Assembly: GCF_014842915.1 (NCBI RefSeq)
Contig: NZ_JACYXI010000017.1
Location: 1-64,000 of the forward strand
Length of the DNA stretch: 64,000 nt
DNA from: Roseibium litorale
GTDB taxonomy: Bacteria > Pseudomonadota > Alphaproteobacteria > Rhizobiales > Stappiaceae
Direction: 5' to 3'
In this document: in pieces, positions 18,655-28,393 of the stretch
Numbering within the stretch: the stretch's first letter is position 1
Layout of the letters: each line of letters starts with the position of its first letter
Notes under the pieces: generated by a model
Databases searched by the model: none
Seen by the model: the letters and a program-made list of their open reading frames with translations, nothing else
Told to the model about the DNA's origin: nothing
Made by a program: the position numbers and the translations under genes

Positions 18655-18717
18655 AGTTTAAACCGGCGCGCTGTGGCTCCCTGTCACAGACGACGGACAG
18701 CACCCGACAGGATCGAA

Positions 18718-20856
18718 ATGGCCCGCCTTACGACCGCCCTCACTGCCGCTCACATGGCCACCACCGTCAGTCTTCTCGCCGTATCGGCAGCACATGCGCA
18801 GGACGAAACCGTTACCAAACTGGACGCGATCAGCGTTCAGGGCCTCTCCGAGCAGGGGGACGGTCCGGTTGATGGATATGTCGCCACGCGCAGCCGGGCT
18901 GGCACAAAGACAGATACGCCTCTATCAAAGACCCCCCAGGCCGTATCGGTGGTGCCGAGCCAGCAGATCGAGGATCAGGCTGCAACGTCGGTTTCAGAAG
19001 CCCTGCGCTATTCATCAGGCGTATCGACCGAGTATCGCGGGTCGTCCAATTTCTCGGATGAGATGTATATTCGTGGCTTCGGCTACGTCCCGCGCTATGT
19101 GAATGGCCTGTCGTTCGGACTTGGTTCACTGGGTAAGATCGACCCATATCTCCTTGAACGTGTTGAAGTTCTACGTGGCCCCTCATCGATTCTTTATGGC
19201 CAGGCGAGTCCCGGCGGCATCGTTAATCTGGTGACAAAGCGCCCGACCGGCGAGACCAAGCGTGAAGCGGAAGTTTTCGTTGGAACGGATGCCAAGGTTG
19301 GGGCAGCCTTCGACCTGCAAGGTGTCTTCGACCCGGACGGCGTCTGGAGTTACCGGCTTGTGGGAACTGCGGAACGGTCTGACCTTGAAGAGAACAAGCT
19401 GAGTGAAGAGGGGTTCTCGATCTCACCAAGCCTTCGCTGGGCACCAACCGGCGACACGTCACTCACCCTTTCAACGATTTTCACCCACCAGCCCAAAGCT
19501 GGTTTCCGGAATTTCCGCGAGGCGGCAGGCACCCTTTACGCTACCTCCTATGGCTTAATCCCGAACGACTTCCTTGTCAGCGATCCGGACTTCGAAGAGT
19601 ACCGGAGCACGCAATTCCAGGTGGGGTATGAGTTTGAGCATCGCTTCAACGACATCTTCACCTTCCGGCAGAATGCCGCTTATAACATCATCGACACTTA
19701 TCATCAGACCCTGACCTGGGGCAGCCTGCAGGCGGATGAAAAGACCATCACCCGCACTGCCAGCGGCGGCTCAACTGATCTGAACCAGTTCGTGATCGAC
19801 AACCAGCTGCAGAGCGAGTTCCGGACCGGCGCTTTTGACCACACACTTCTGACCGGATTCGACTTCAAGCATTCCAGCAAGAACTACCAATGGGGCTATA
19901 ACTTCAGCACCCCGAGCATCGACTGGACGGCCCCCTCTTACGGCGTTGGCAATCTGGCTCTGACCGACCGCCAAAGCGACTATGTCACCACGGCCTCGCA
20001 GGCTGGCCTCTATGTTCAGGATCAGATCGAATTCGGGAAGCTGACCGTCAGCCTCGGCGGCCGCTACGACTGGGCAGACACGGAAACGGACAACCTTCTC
20101 GCTGCGGACACGTCCTATTATGACAGCGCATTCTCGGGGCGCGCGGGAGCGATCTACAACTTCGACAACGGAATTTCGCCCTATATCAGCTATTCAACGT
20201 CTTTCGAGCCCTCTCTGGATGTCGATCACAACAACCAGCCGCTTGATCCGGTGACCGCACAGCAGTTGGAGGCCGGGGTCAAATATGCTCCAGAAAACCT
20301 TCCGTTCCAGGTCTATGCGTCTGTCTTCCAGATCTATCAGCAGAACCGCTCGTCAACAGATCCCGTCACGAACGAGATCTTCCAGACCGGCGAAATCCGC
20401 AGCCGCGGGGTCGAGATCGAAGGCCACGCTCAGATTACCGAAAACCTGTCTCTGGTCGCTTCCTACACGTTTGTGGACGCAGAAGTGACCGAGGATGAAG
20501 ACAGCAGCAAGATTGGTCTCAAAGTGGACCGCGTACCGGAACATCAGGCCAATCTCTGGGGCAAGTATGAGTTCCATGACGGCATGCTGAACGGTTTCGG
20601 CATCGGTGCGGGCGTCCGCTACATTGGCGAAAGCACGGACCGCACGAATGCGCTGACGGTTCCGGCTGTAACACTGTTCGATGCTATGGCCAGCTACGAC
20701 TTCGGCGCCCGGACGGACAAGCTGGACGGAGTGAAGCTTCAGATCAACGCCTCGAACCTGATGGACAAGCGCTACACCGCCAGCTGCGCCTCCAAATATG
20801 CCTGCTGGTACGGCGCAGGCCGAACCGTCATGGCGAAGCTCAAGTACAGCTGGTAA
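18718..20856 (+). CDS. TonB-dependent siderophore receptor
   Basis: A 712-residue outer-membrane receptor of the FhuA/FegA type. A signal peptide ends at AHAQDE. ETVTKLDAISVQG is a likely TonB box. The plug domain follows (TPLSKTPQAVSVVPSQQI, MYIRGF, VEVLRGPSSILYGQASPGG), then a beta-barrel that ends in Trp, as outer-membrane barrels do. The ATG at 18718 with AGGA before it is preferred to a GTG at 18673. The esterase gene starts 5 bases later. The ligand is likely a ferric siderophore, possibly a catecholate triester given the esterase. Confidence 0.9.
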   Translation: MARLTTALTAAHMATTVSLLAVSAAHAQDETVTKLDAISVQGLSEQGDGPVDGYVATRSRAGTKTDTPLSKTPQAVSVVPSQQIEDQAATSVSEALRYSSGVSTEYRGSSNFSDEMYIRGFGYVPRYVNGLSFGLGSLGKIDPYLLERVEVLRGPSSILYGQASPGGIVNLVTKRPTGETKREAEVFVGTDAKVGAAFDLQGVFDPDGVWSYRLVGTAERSDLEENKLSEEGFSISPSLRWAPTGDTSLTLSTIFTHQPKAGFRNFREAAGTLYATSYGLIPNDFLVSDPDFEEYRSTQFQVGYEFEHRFNDIFTFRQNAAYNIIDTYHQTLTWGSLQADEKTITRTASGGSTDLNQFVIDNQLQSEFRTGAFDHTLLTGFDFKHSSKNYQWGYNFSTPSIDWTAPSYGVGNLALTDRQSDYVTTASQAGLYVQDQIEFGKLTVSLGGRYDWADTETDNLLAADTSYYDSAFSGRAGAIYNFDNGISPYISYSTSFEPSLDVDHNNQPLDPVTAQQLEAGVKYAPENLPFQVYASVFQIYQQNRSSTDPVTNEIFQTGEIRSRGVEIEGHAQITENLSLVASYTFVDAEVTEDEDSSKIGLKVDRVPEHQANLWGKYEFHDGMLNGFGIGAGVRYIGESTDRTNALTVPAVTLFDAMASYDFGARTDKLDGVKLQINASNLMDKRYTASCASKYACWYGAGRTVMAKLKYSW

Positions 20857-20861
20857 CGGCC

Positions 20862-22592
20862 ATGAAACAGCCCGCAGCGGTTCGCCTCAGGACCGGCCTC
20901 AAACGAGCGGCGGCAGCGTGCCTTACAGGCACGCTTACCCTGGCCTGCTGGCAGGTGCAGGCCAGTGCCGCCCCTCAGACCTCCTCAGCCAAACGTCCTG
21001 GTACGGGGAGAATGGAACAAGACCTTTCAAAAATGCCCGAAATTACAAGCCTGGCCGATGGTCAGGAGAATGTTGTCTGGAATGCCCGGATCCCTGACGG
21101 CGGGCAGGCCTCCCGTCTTCCCTTGCATGTCAAAGCAGGCACCTATCTCGCCGGGAAACTGATCGATCCCGCAGCTGGCGCGACGCTGGACCTGATTGAC
21201 GCTGAAGGACGGCATCTGCGCCGGCTTGCCAGCGAAAAGACAGGGCAATTGGCTTTTTATCTGCTTGTTCCCGAAGGTGCCGCCTATCTGGCTGCAATGG
21301 GTCCCTCTTCCGGCCTGGCGATTGAGATCAGCCGGAATCTCGTGCCTGACCAGCCCCGGCAGGAGAGCAATTCCTCTTCTTTTCTCAGTCCCCGCATGGC
21401 AGCTCTCTCGCAAACCCTCGCGGAAGGTGGCTCAACGACGACATTCTGGGAAGAGGCAGCCCGCTCAGGAACGCCGCTTGTCGAGCAAGGGAAAGACGGC
21501 GAACCGGTCATCACATTCCTCTACCGGGGCGCTGCGGATGGTGTGCGGATCCTGGGTGCACCGTCTTCCGACCACGATCCCATGATGCGGCTAGGACAGT
21601 CGGACGTCTGGTACCGCAGTTACAGCGTTCCGCCGGACACCCGTCTGTCCTACAGACTGGCCCCGGATGTTCCTGCCGTTCCCGGGAGCTTCTGGGAGCG
21701 GCGCGTTGCCATTCTGGCCACCGCACAGGAGGATCCGCTGAACCGTCATCCCTGGCCGGAAGACGGGATAGACGTCTATGCCCGGAAGTCCAAGCTGGAA
21801 CTGCCAGAAGCCCCGGCACAGCCCTATGTGGCGGAGCGGCAAGACGTTGCGAAGGGAACTCTCGAAGAGTTCACCTTCACCAGCCTCACGCTGGAGAACA
21901 GCCGCAAGATTACCCTCTACCGGCCTGCGGATTTCGATCCTGCAGATCCCCTCACCCTGTTGCTGGTAACATTTGACGGCAAGGCCTATCAAACGGACAT
22001 TCCTGTTCCGGTCATCCTCGACAACATGCAGGCCGATCGCGCCCTGCCGCAGACAGCCGCTATCCTGATTTCCAACCCAGACATGGAAACCCGGTCAAGA
22101 GAGCTGCCGGGAAATCCGGAGTTCGCAAGGGTAGTTGCTCAGGAGATCCTTCCAGAAGCTTTGAGCAGGCTAGGGCTGACCGCCTCACCGGAGCGCACCG
22201 TCCTTGCCGGATCCAGCTTTGGCGGGATTGCGTCCACCCGGACCGCCCTCGCCTATCCGGAGGTTTTCGGGAACGTCATTTCCTTGTCCGGCTCATATTG
22301 GTGGAGCCCGGCGGGTACTCCCGTGACCGATCAGGAATACACCGCCCGCCAGGTTGCAGATGCGCCGCGCGCGCCGGTGCGTGTTTTCCTCACTGCGGGT
22401 CTGTTTGAATCAGGCCAGAAGTCCTCTCCAGACATTCTGAGCACAAACAGGCATCTGCGCACCGTCATGAAAGCCAAGGGATACGACGTGCGCTTACGCG
22501 AATATGCAGCCTCCCACGATTACCTTTATTGGCGCGGTGCGTTGTCTGACGGGCTGGAAGCACTGTTTCCCGATCACGGTACACACGACTAA
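20862..22592 (+). CDS. Exported enterochelin-esterase-like hydrolase (Fes family)
   Basis: A 576-residue alpha/beta hydrolase. A signal peptide is visible (about 1-36, ending ASA). An extra beta-rich domain (about 50-165) precedes the Fes-type N-terminal domain (about 205-330, including DPLNRHPWPEDG). The esterase domain has nucleophile Ser452 in GSSFGG and a C-terminal SHDYLYWRGAL His. E. coli Fes is cytoplasmic and about 400 residues; IroE is periplasmic. This protein thus looks like a long exported form that would open a tri-ester siderophore in the periplasm. It is in one operon with the receptor. Confidence 0.85.
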   Translation: MKQPAAVRLRTGLKRAAAACLTGTLTLACWQVQASAAPQTSSAKRPGTGRMEQDLSKMPEITSLADGQENVVWNARIPDGGQASRLPLHVKAGTYLAGKLIDPAAGATLDLIDAEGRHLRRLASEKTGQLAFYLLVPEGAAYLAAMGPSSGLAIEISRNLVPDQPRQESNSSSFLSPRMAALSQTLAEGGSTTTFWEEAARSGTPLVEQGKDGEPVITFLYRGAADGVRILGAPSSDHDPMMRLGQSDVWYRSYSVPPDTRLSYRLAPDVPAVPGSFWERRVAILATAQEDPLNRHPWPEDGIDVYARKSKLELPEAPAQPYVAERQDVAKGTLEEFTFTSLTLENSRKITLYRPADFDPADPLTLLLVTFDGKAYQTDIPVPVILDNMQADRALPQTAAILISNPDMETRSRELPGNPEFARVVAQEILPEALSRLGLTASPERTVLAGSSFGGIASTRTALAYPEVFGNVISLSGSYWWSPAGTPVTDQEYTARQVADAPRAPVRVFLTAGLFESGQKSSPDILSTNRHLRTVMKAKGYDVRLREYAASHDYLYWRGALSDGLEALFPDHGTHD

Positions 22593-22636
22593 AGCCATCA
22601 CACCGCTCACATCCCATCAGGAGAAAAGCCAAGGCC

Positions 22637-22945
22637 ATGTATATCGTTGAGACAACGGTCCAGACAGCCTCAGCTACGAAATACCTCCAGCAGCTGTGCA
22701 AACACTTTACGCACAAGGTGCCGGCGGCCTGGACCCAGGAAGCAGGCAGTGTGACCTTCCCCTATGGCGATTGCATCATGCACGCCAGGGACAACGCCTT
22801 GCACATCCAGTGTCAAACACATGACGCGGAGAATGTTGCGCTGCTGAAAGACGTCATCGGCTCCCATCTGCGGCAATTCGCCTGGCGCGAGACGCTCCAG
22901 CTTGTCTGGCAGGAAACCAGGGCGTCCTGTCCGCTATCTACCTGA
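22637..22945 (+). CDS. DUF2218 family protein
   Basis: A 102-residue soluble protein of the DUF2218 type, with the pattern TKYLQQLCKHFTHKVPA, then GDCIMHARDNALHIQC and a C-terminal REDLQLVW-like end (RETLQLVW). Members often sit in iron or siderophore operons, sometimes fused to siderophore-interacting reductases, but no activity is established. Its position between esterase and binding-protein genes agrees with that. Confidence 0.75.
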   Translation: MYIVETTVQTASATKYLQQLCKHFTHKVPAAWTQEAGSVTFPYGDCIMHARDNALHIQCQTHDAENVALLKDVIGSHLRQFAWRETLQLVWQETRASCPLST

Positions 22946-22990
22946 TCTTGCTTTCCAGAAGTTCACCCCAGCGCTCGAAGGAATTCCAAA

Positions 22991-24103
22991 ATGCTCAAAT
23001 CACTCCTTGGCACTGCCGCAGCGCTGCTCGCGCTCGGGCAAGTGGCTTTTGCTATCGAGCTGACAGATGTTGCCGGCAGAAAGATCGAACTCGACAAACC
23101 TGCGCAGACCGTCGTTCTTGGTGATGGCCGCGTGGTCACCGCGCTTGCCCTTCTCGACCGGGACAATCCAGTGGCGCGCGTCGAGGCGATCCTGTCCGAT
23201 CTGCAGCAGAACGATCCCGTGCTCCTGTCCTATTTGAAGGAGCACTATCCCAAGACAGCCGCTATTCCGATGATCAAGGGAGTGGAGACCGGCGCCTCCG
23301 CAGAGGCGGTGATTGCGCTGAAACCCGATGCAGCAATCCTCAGCCTTTCGGGCCACGGGCCAAGCATCACGGACACGGAGTTCGTCGAGCATCTCGAGGC
23401 TGCCGGGATCAAGGTGTTCTTTATCGACTTCCGCCAGGACCCGCTGAACAACACGACCGCGTCCATAGAACTGATGGGAAAGGTGATCGGACGGGAACAG
23501 GAAGCCGAAGAGTTCTCGCGCTTTTACAACGAGCGCAAGGACAGGATCGTCAACCGCCTTGCCGGGTATACAGGGGAGCGGCCCACGGTTTTCCTGCAGG
23601 CGCATATCGGCCGGTTCGAATGCTGTGTCGCCATGGCCCATGGCATGCTCGGACCTTTTGTCGAGGTGGCTGGCGGCCGCAACGTTTCATCGGAGGCCGT
23701 TTCCAGCCCGGTTGGACGGCACATGCTTGAGTTCCTGATCGGTGCAAACCCGGATATCTGGATAGGCACCGCCTCTGGAACACAGCAGGAATATGAGGCA
23801 GGCCATCCGTTTGCCGTTCTCGGCATGCATGTCGATGAAGATCTTGCCCGCCGCTCTGCCAGAACCGCCATCGACAGCGCAGGCATCGGCATTCTCGACG
23901 CTGTCCGGAACGGACGGGCCTATACGATCTGGCACGGCTTCTACAATTCGCCGTTCAACATCTATGCGCTGGAAGTTTTTGCCAAGTGGTTCCATCCGGA
24001 TCTCTTCGCAGATATCGACCCGGAAGCGACCTTCGCCGAAGTTCACCGGCGCTTCCTGCCTATGGATACCAAGGGCCTCTACTCGGTCAGGGTCGCCGAA
24101 TAA
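22991..24103 (+). CDS. Periplasmic iron-siderophore binding protein (FepB/BtuF-like)
   Basis: A 370-residue class III binding protein with a Sec signal peptide (about 1-21). DVAGRKIELDKPAQTVV and IALKPDAAILS follow the TroA/FhuD-like fold, with the long central helix around 150-190. AAGGAA stands before the ATG. It should hand iron or a siderophore fragment to an ABC permease, but no permease or ATPase gene follows: the locus ends at a strong terminator. The partner must be encoded elsewhere or be missing. Confidence 0.82.
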   Translation: MLKSLLGTAAALLALGQVAFAIELTDVAGRKIELDKPAQTVVLGDGRVVTALALLDRDNPVARVEAILSDLQQNDPVLLSYLKEHYPKTAAIPMIKGVETGASAEAVIALKPDAAILSLSGHGPSITDTEFVEHLEAAGIKVFFIDFRQDPLNNTTASIELMGKVIGREQEAEEFSRFYNERKDRIVNRLAGYTGERPTVFLQAHIGRFECCVAMAHGMLGPFVEVAGGRNVSSEAVSSPVGRHMLEFLIGANPDIWIGTASGTQQEYEAGHPFAVLGMHVDEDLARRSARTAIDSAGIGILDAVRNGRAYTIWHGFYNSPFNIYALEVFAKWFHPDLFADIDPEATFAEVHRRFLPMDTKGLYSVRVAE

Positions 24104-24188
24104 CCGCCAATGCCGTCAGACGAGCGCTGTGCGGGAATACCCGATATTCCCGCAGATCTTACAGGCAACTGCGGGAGGGCCGGACGTG

Positions 24189-24228
24189 AAAGAGCCGGAA
24201 AGCTGTGAGCTTTCCGGCTCTTTTGTTT
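24189..24228. terminator. Bidirectional intrinsic terminator
   Basis: AAAGAGCCGGAAAGCT (24189-24204) pairs perfectly with AGCTTTCCGGCTCTTT (24208-24223) across a 3-base loop. TTTTGTTTT follows on the plus strand. It stands between the convergent binding-protein and RND pump genes. Confidence 0.9.
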
Positions 24229-24230
24229 TG

Positions 24231-27200
24231 TCAGGCGCTGGCTGCCTCCGCATCCCCCGGAGGTGTTTCCATCGGGGTGGTCTTCTTGGGACCCGGGATC
24301 CGGAACCAGGCAATATAGAGAGCTGGAAGGAACAGCAGCGTGATCATGGTACCGGCCAGAATGCCGCCCATCATCGCATAGGCCATTGGGCCCCAGAAGA
24401 TCTCCCGGGAGATCGGGATCATGGCCAGCGATGCCGCCGCCGCCGTCAGCATGATGGGTCGCATGCGGTGCACGGTTGCCTCGAACACGGCCTGCCATGG
24501 CTCGACGCCTTCCTTGCGCAGATCTTCGATCTGCACGACCAGAATGACCGAGTTCCGGATCAGGATGCCGATCAGCGCCAGAACACCGAGCAGCGCCACG
24601 AAGCCGAGCGGCGCACCGCTCGGCACGAGAGCTGCCACCACCCCGATCAGCCCCAGCGGCGCTACAGCGATCACCAGGAACAGGCGCTGGAAGCTCTGAA
24701 GCTGCAGCATCAGGATCGTCAGCATGACGAAGACCATCAAGGGAGCAACGGCGGCAATCGGCCCCTGGGACTTGGCGCTTTCTTCCACGGCACCACCGGT
24801 CGCGATGGAGTAGTCCGGTGGAAGCTTTGCCTGAATTGCCGCGATGTCCTTCTCAAGCTTGGCGACAACCGTTGCGGGCTGCACGTCGCCCGTGATTCCG
24901 GCCATGACCGTCACCGTGGGCTGGCGGTCGCGCCGCCAGATGACAGGCTGCTCCATCTCGTAACGGACGTTCGCTATAGCTGCGAGCGGCACCGAGGAAT
25001 TGCCGGAAGTTGGCAATTGCAGCTGCTGGATCGTCTGGATCGAATGCCGTTCGTCACTATCTGCACGCGCCACGACGTTCACCAGATAGATCGAATCCGG
25101 GATGCTGGTGACCGTGGTGCCCCCAACGATGCCGTTCAGCTGGTTGGCGATGTCACTGGAGCTGATGCCGAGCTGGCGCGCCTTGTCCTGCAGAACATCA
25201 ATCTTCAGCACCCGGCCCGGCTCGTTCCAGTCATAGACCACACTTGTCACGTTTTCGTTCTGGCCAGCGGCCCCGGCAACTTCACGCGCATAATTGAGGA
25301 CCTTCGCCACATCCGGTCCGCTGACGCGATACTGGACGGGACGCCCCACCGGAGGCCCGAGTTCCAGGGTCTTCACATAAGCGTCGATGCCGACGAAATT
25401 CTCCCGGAGAATCTTCTTCAGATGGTCCTGGACAAGGTTCCGCTCCTCAAGCCCCTTTGTGACAATGACCACCTGACCGAAGTTCGGCTGCGGCATTTTC
25501 ACATCATAGGACAGCAGGAAGCGCACCGCGCTCTGGCCGACATAGGTCGACCAGTGATCGATATCCTCTTCCTGCTTGAGATACTCCTCGAACCGCACCA
25601 TCTGGTCCCGCGTATCGGCGATGGAAGCATTCTGCGGCAAGGTGAAGTCCACAATCAGTTCCGGCCTGTCGGAGGGCGGGAAGAACTGCTGCTGCACAAG
25701 TGCCATGCCTGCAATCGAGAGGCCGAAGATACCGATCGTAAGGATGATCGTGATCCAGCGGAACCGCATGGCGAGCCGGAGCAGGCCTTCAAACGCGCTG
25801 CCAAACCGGCCCTTTTTCTCGTGGTGGGCCTTCATTGTCTTTGGCAGGAAGGTCACCCCAAGCAGCGGCGCGAAAAGCACGGCGACGATCCAGGACAGGA
25901 TCAGCGAGATGGCAATCACGACGAACAGGGTGAAGGTGAACTCCCCAGCCGCACTGTTATTGAGGCCGACGGGGATAAAGCCCGCGATGGTCACCAGTGT
26001 GCCGGTCAGCATCGGAAAAGCCGTGGATGTGTACACATGGGTTGCCGCCTTGCTCAGCGGGTCGCCCCGCTCCAGCCGCGCCACCATCATTTCCACCGCG
26101 ATCATCGCGTCATCCACCAGAAGTCCAAGGGCGATGATCAACGCGCCCAGCGAAATCCGTTGGAGCGAAATCCCCAGGTATTCCATGAAGATGAACGTCA
26201 TGGCCAGAACCAGCGGGATGGACAGGGAAACCACGAAACCGGCACGCAGACCCAGGCTGATGAAGCTGATCGCAAGAACGATGGCGACAGCTTCGAAGAG
26301 TGCCTTGGTGAAGCCGCCCACGGCCTCCTCCACCACCTTCGGCTGATCGGCGACCTGATGGACGCCGACGCCGACCGGCAGATCCGCTATGGCCTTGCGC
26401 AGCTCCTCATCCAGCGCTTCGCCGAAGTCCAGCAGGTTCGCTCCGACGCGCATGCCGACGGCCAAACCGATGGCTGGCTTGCCATTGTACCGGAAAAGAT
26501 CGGACGGTGGATCCTCGTAGCCACGGGTCACCTTGGCAATGTCGCTCAGACGGAAGAAACGCCCATCAATACGCAGATTGACGTTCTCGAAGTCCTTTTC
26601 GTTCCGGAACTGGCCATCGACCCGGAGGCTGATCCGCTCAGGTCCGGCCTGGACAACGCCGGAAGGCACAACGGCATTCTGCTCCTGCAAGGTCGCCAGA
26701 ACGCTGTCGCTGGTGATACCCATGGCCGCAAGCTTGCGGGTGGAGAACTCCAGATAGATCACCTCATCCTGGGCACCGAGAAGCTCGATCTTGCCGGTAT
26801 TGGGCACGGTGTAGAACCGGCTGCGCACGCCTTCCACATAGTCACGCAGCTGGCGGAAGCTGATGCCATCCGCCGTAAAGGCGTAGACATTGCCGTAAAC
26901 ATCGCCGAACTCGTCATTGTAGAACGGCCCGAGTGTTCCGGAGGGAAACTCGGTGGCAATGTCAGCCATCATATTGCGGACGAGCTGCCAGGTAGGCTTC
27001 ACGTCCTTGGCCTTGGTCGTGGCGAGCAGGTTGACCATCACGATGGAAGACCCCGGGCGGGTCAGGCTCTTCGTGTAGTCGAGAGACGGGATCTCCTGCA
27101 GCTTCTTCTCAATCCGGTCCGTGATCTGGCTGAGGGTTTCCTCTGTCGAGGCCCCTGGCCACTGGGCCGTCACGAGCATGGTCTTGATGACGAAGTTCGG

Positions 27201-27320
27201 GTCTTCCTCACGGCCAAGGTTCACATAGGACATAAGCCCTGCGGCCACGGAGACGATCATGAAGTACCACATGAGCGAGCGGTGATTGATCGCCCAGTCC
27301 GAAAGATTGAACTTTTTCAT
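24231..27320 (-). CDS. RND-family efflux pump inner-membrane transporter
   Basis: A 1029-residue AcrB-like proton antiporter with 12 predicted membrane helices and two large periplasmic loops. The N-terminus (FNLSDWAINHRSLMWYFM) and the paired acidic residues of helix 4 (GLLVDDAMIAVEMM) support a hydrophobic/amphiphilic RND pump. Its start overlaps the end of the adaptor gene (ATGA, 27317-27320). Two adaptor genes precede it and there is no outer-membrane channel gene, so a TolC-like protein from elsewhere is needed. The substrate is unknown. Confidence 0.88.
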   Translation of the reverse strand: MKKFNLSDWAINHRSLMWYFMIVSVAAGLMSYVNLGREEDPNFVIKTMLVTAQWPGASTEETLSQITDRIEKKLQEIPSLDYTKSLTRPGSSIVMVNLLATTKAKDVKPTWQLVRNMMADIATEFPSGTLGPFYNDEFGDVYGNVYAFTADGISFRQLRDYVEGVRSRFYTVPNTGKIELLGAQDEVIYLEFSTRKLAAMGITSDSVLATLQEQNAVVPSGVVQAGPERISLRVDGQFRNEKDFENVNLRIDGRFFRLSDIAKVTRGYEDPPSDLFRYNGKPAIGLAVGMRVGANLLDFGEALDEELRKAIADLPVGVGVHQVADQPKVVEEAVGGFTKALFEAVAIVLAISFISLGLRAGFVVSLSIPLVLAMTFIFMEYLGISLQRISLGALIIALGLLVDDAMIAVEMMVARLERGDPLSKAATHVYTSTAFPMLTGTLVTIAGFIPVGLNNSAAGEFTFTLFVVIAISLILSWIVAVLFAPLLGVTFLPKTMKAHHEKKGRFGSAFEGLLRLAMRFRWITIILTIGIFGLSIAGMALVQQQFFPPSDRPELIVDFTLPQNASIADTRDQMVRFEEYLKQEEDIDHWSTYVGQSAVRFLLSYDVKMPQPNFGQVVIVTKGLEERNLVQDHLKKILRENFVGIDAYVKTLELGPPVGRPVQYRVSGPDVAKVLNYAREVAGAAGQNENVTSVVYDWNEPGRVLKIDVLQDKARQLGISSSDIANQLNGIVGGTTVTSIPDSIYLVNVVARADSDERHSIQTIQQLQLPTSGNSSVPLAAIANVRYEMEQPVIWRRDRQPTVTVMAGITGDVQPATVVAKLEKDIAAIQAKLPPDYSIATGGAVEESAKSQGPIAAVAPLMVFVMLTILMLQLQSFQRLFLVIAVAPLGLIGVVAALVPSGAPLGFVALLGVLALIGILIRNSVILVVQIEDLRKEGVEPWQAVFEATVHRMRPIMLTAAAASLAMIPISREIFWGPMAYAMMGGILAGTMITLLFLPALYIAWFRIPGPKKTTPMETPPGDAEAASA

Positions 27321-28393
27321 AGTTCCGGCTCCCCGCCGAGATAAACTTTTTGCCCGGACTCCAGGCTGTGAACACCGGCAGTTACGATCTTCTGCCCCGG
27401 CATCACGCCATTCACCGCAACAAACTCTCCGGCGGACTTCCGCCCCACGGTCACGGCAACCTTCTCAACCGTCATCGACGCCTCGTCGATCCGCCAGACG
27501 TAGGTCTTGCCATCCTCTTCCAGCAGCGATGTCATTGGCAGGGTGATAACCTCGTCACTTGCATCGTTTGAGCGCAACGTCACCAGAGCTCCGAGACGGA
27601 AGTTTTCCGGCGGGTTCTCCAGCGTCATCCGGACACGTTGTGTTCGGGTCGCGCTGGTTGCCTGGGGAGCAACCTCCCGGATTTCCGCTTTAACCCCTGG
27701 CCCTTTCACAGTTTGCAGGAAGGCCTCGAAGCTCTTGCCCCGCAGCTGGGTGACGAGTGCTTCGGGCACATCCACAACCGCATCGCGCGCATCAAGACGC
27801 GCAATGCTGACAACAGTCTGACCGGCGCTGACCACCTGGCCGACGCTGGCATCTGTTGCCGTCACAATGCCATCGAACGTCGCAGTCAGCCGGGTGAAAC
27901 CAAGCTGTTCGCGCGCCTTGTGCAAATCTGCCTCGGCGCTATCGACATTCGCTTCCGCGGTTTTGCGGCTTTGTTCAGCCGTGTCGAGAGAAGCCTTGGA
28001 TGAAACGCCGTTCTTCGCCAGCGCCTGAAGGCGTTTCTCGGACCCTTCCGCATTGGCAAGCTGTGCCTTGGCCGCAGACAGGCTGGCTTCGGCCACTCTC
28101 ACTGCAAACTCCAGACTTGCAGGATCAAGAAGAGCAATCTGCTGCCCTTCCTCGACCTCGTCACCGACATTGACGGAACGGCTGATCATTCTTCCCAGCA
28201 CCTGGAATCCCAGATCCGTGGTGTAACGCGGCTCTACAGTGCCGGTGAATTGTGCCTCTTCAGGCCATTTCTTTTCTGCCGTTGTGAAAAGGACAGGCCG
28301 TACCGGATCGGGTACCGCCTGCTCCTCTTGACCACATGCCGTCAGGAGCGCGAGCGAAAGCAGCGCTGCGCAGCGAAAACCACGGGACATCAT
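27317..28393 (-). CDS. RND efflux periplasmic adaptor (lipoprotein)
   Basis: A 358-residue membrane fusion protein. LLSLALLTAC is a lipobox, with Cys20 as the likely lipidated residue. The order is the usual one: a beta-barrel strand and lipoyl half (GRMISRSVNVGDEVEEGQQI), a coiled-coil hairpin (about 95-150), then GFTRLTATFDGIVTATD and barrel and membrane-proximal domains. It overlaps its neighbours at both ends by ATGA junctions. It is the second of two adaptors for one pump, as in TriABC of Pseudomonas. Confidence 0.85.
   Translation of the reverse strand: MMSRGFRCAALLSLALLTACGQEEQAVPDPVRPVLFTTAEKKWPEEAQFTGTVEPRYTTDLGFQVLGRMISRSVNVGDEVEEGQQIALLDPASLEFAVRVAEASLSAAKAQLANAEGSEKRLQALAKNGVSSKASLDTAEQSRKTAEANVDSAEADLHKAREQLGFTRLTATFDGIVTATDASVGQVVSAGQTVVSIARLDARDAVVDVPEALVTQLRGKSFEAFLQTVKGPGVKAEIREVAPQATSATRTQRVRMTLENPPENFRLGALVTLRSNDASDEVITLPMTSLLEEDGKTYVWRIDEASMTVEKVAVTVGRKSAGEFVAVNGVMPGQKIVTAGVHSLESGQKVYLGGEPEL

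Noticed and set aside
23793..27344. 1183-codon plus-strand frame
   Set aside because: It is the antisense of the RND pump gene, passes through the terminator at 24189-24228 and is His/Asp/Gln-rich.
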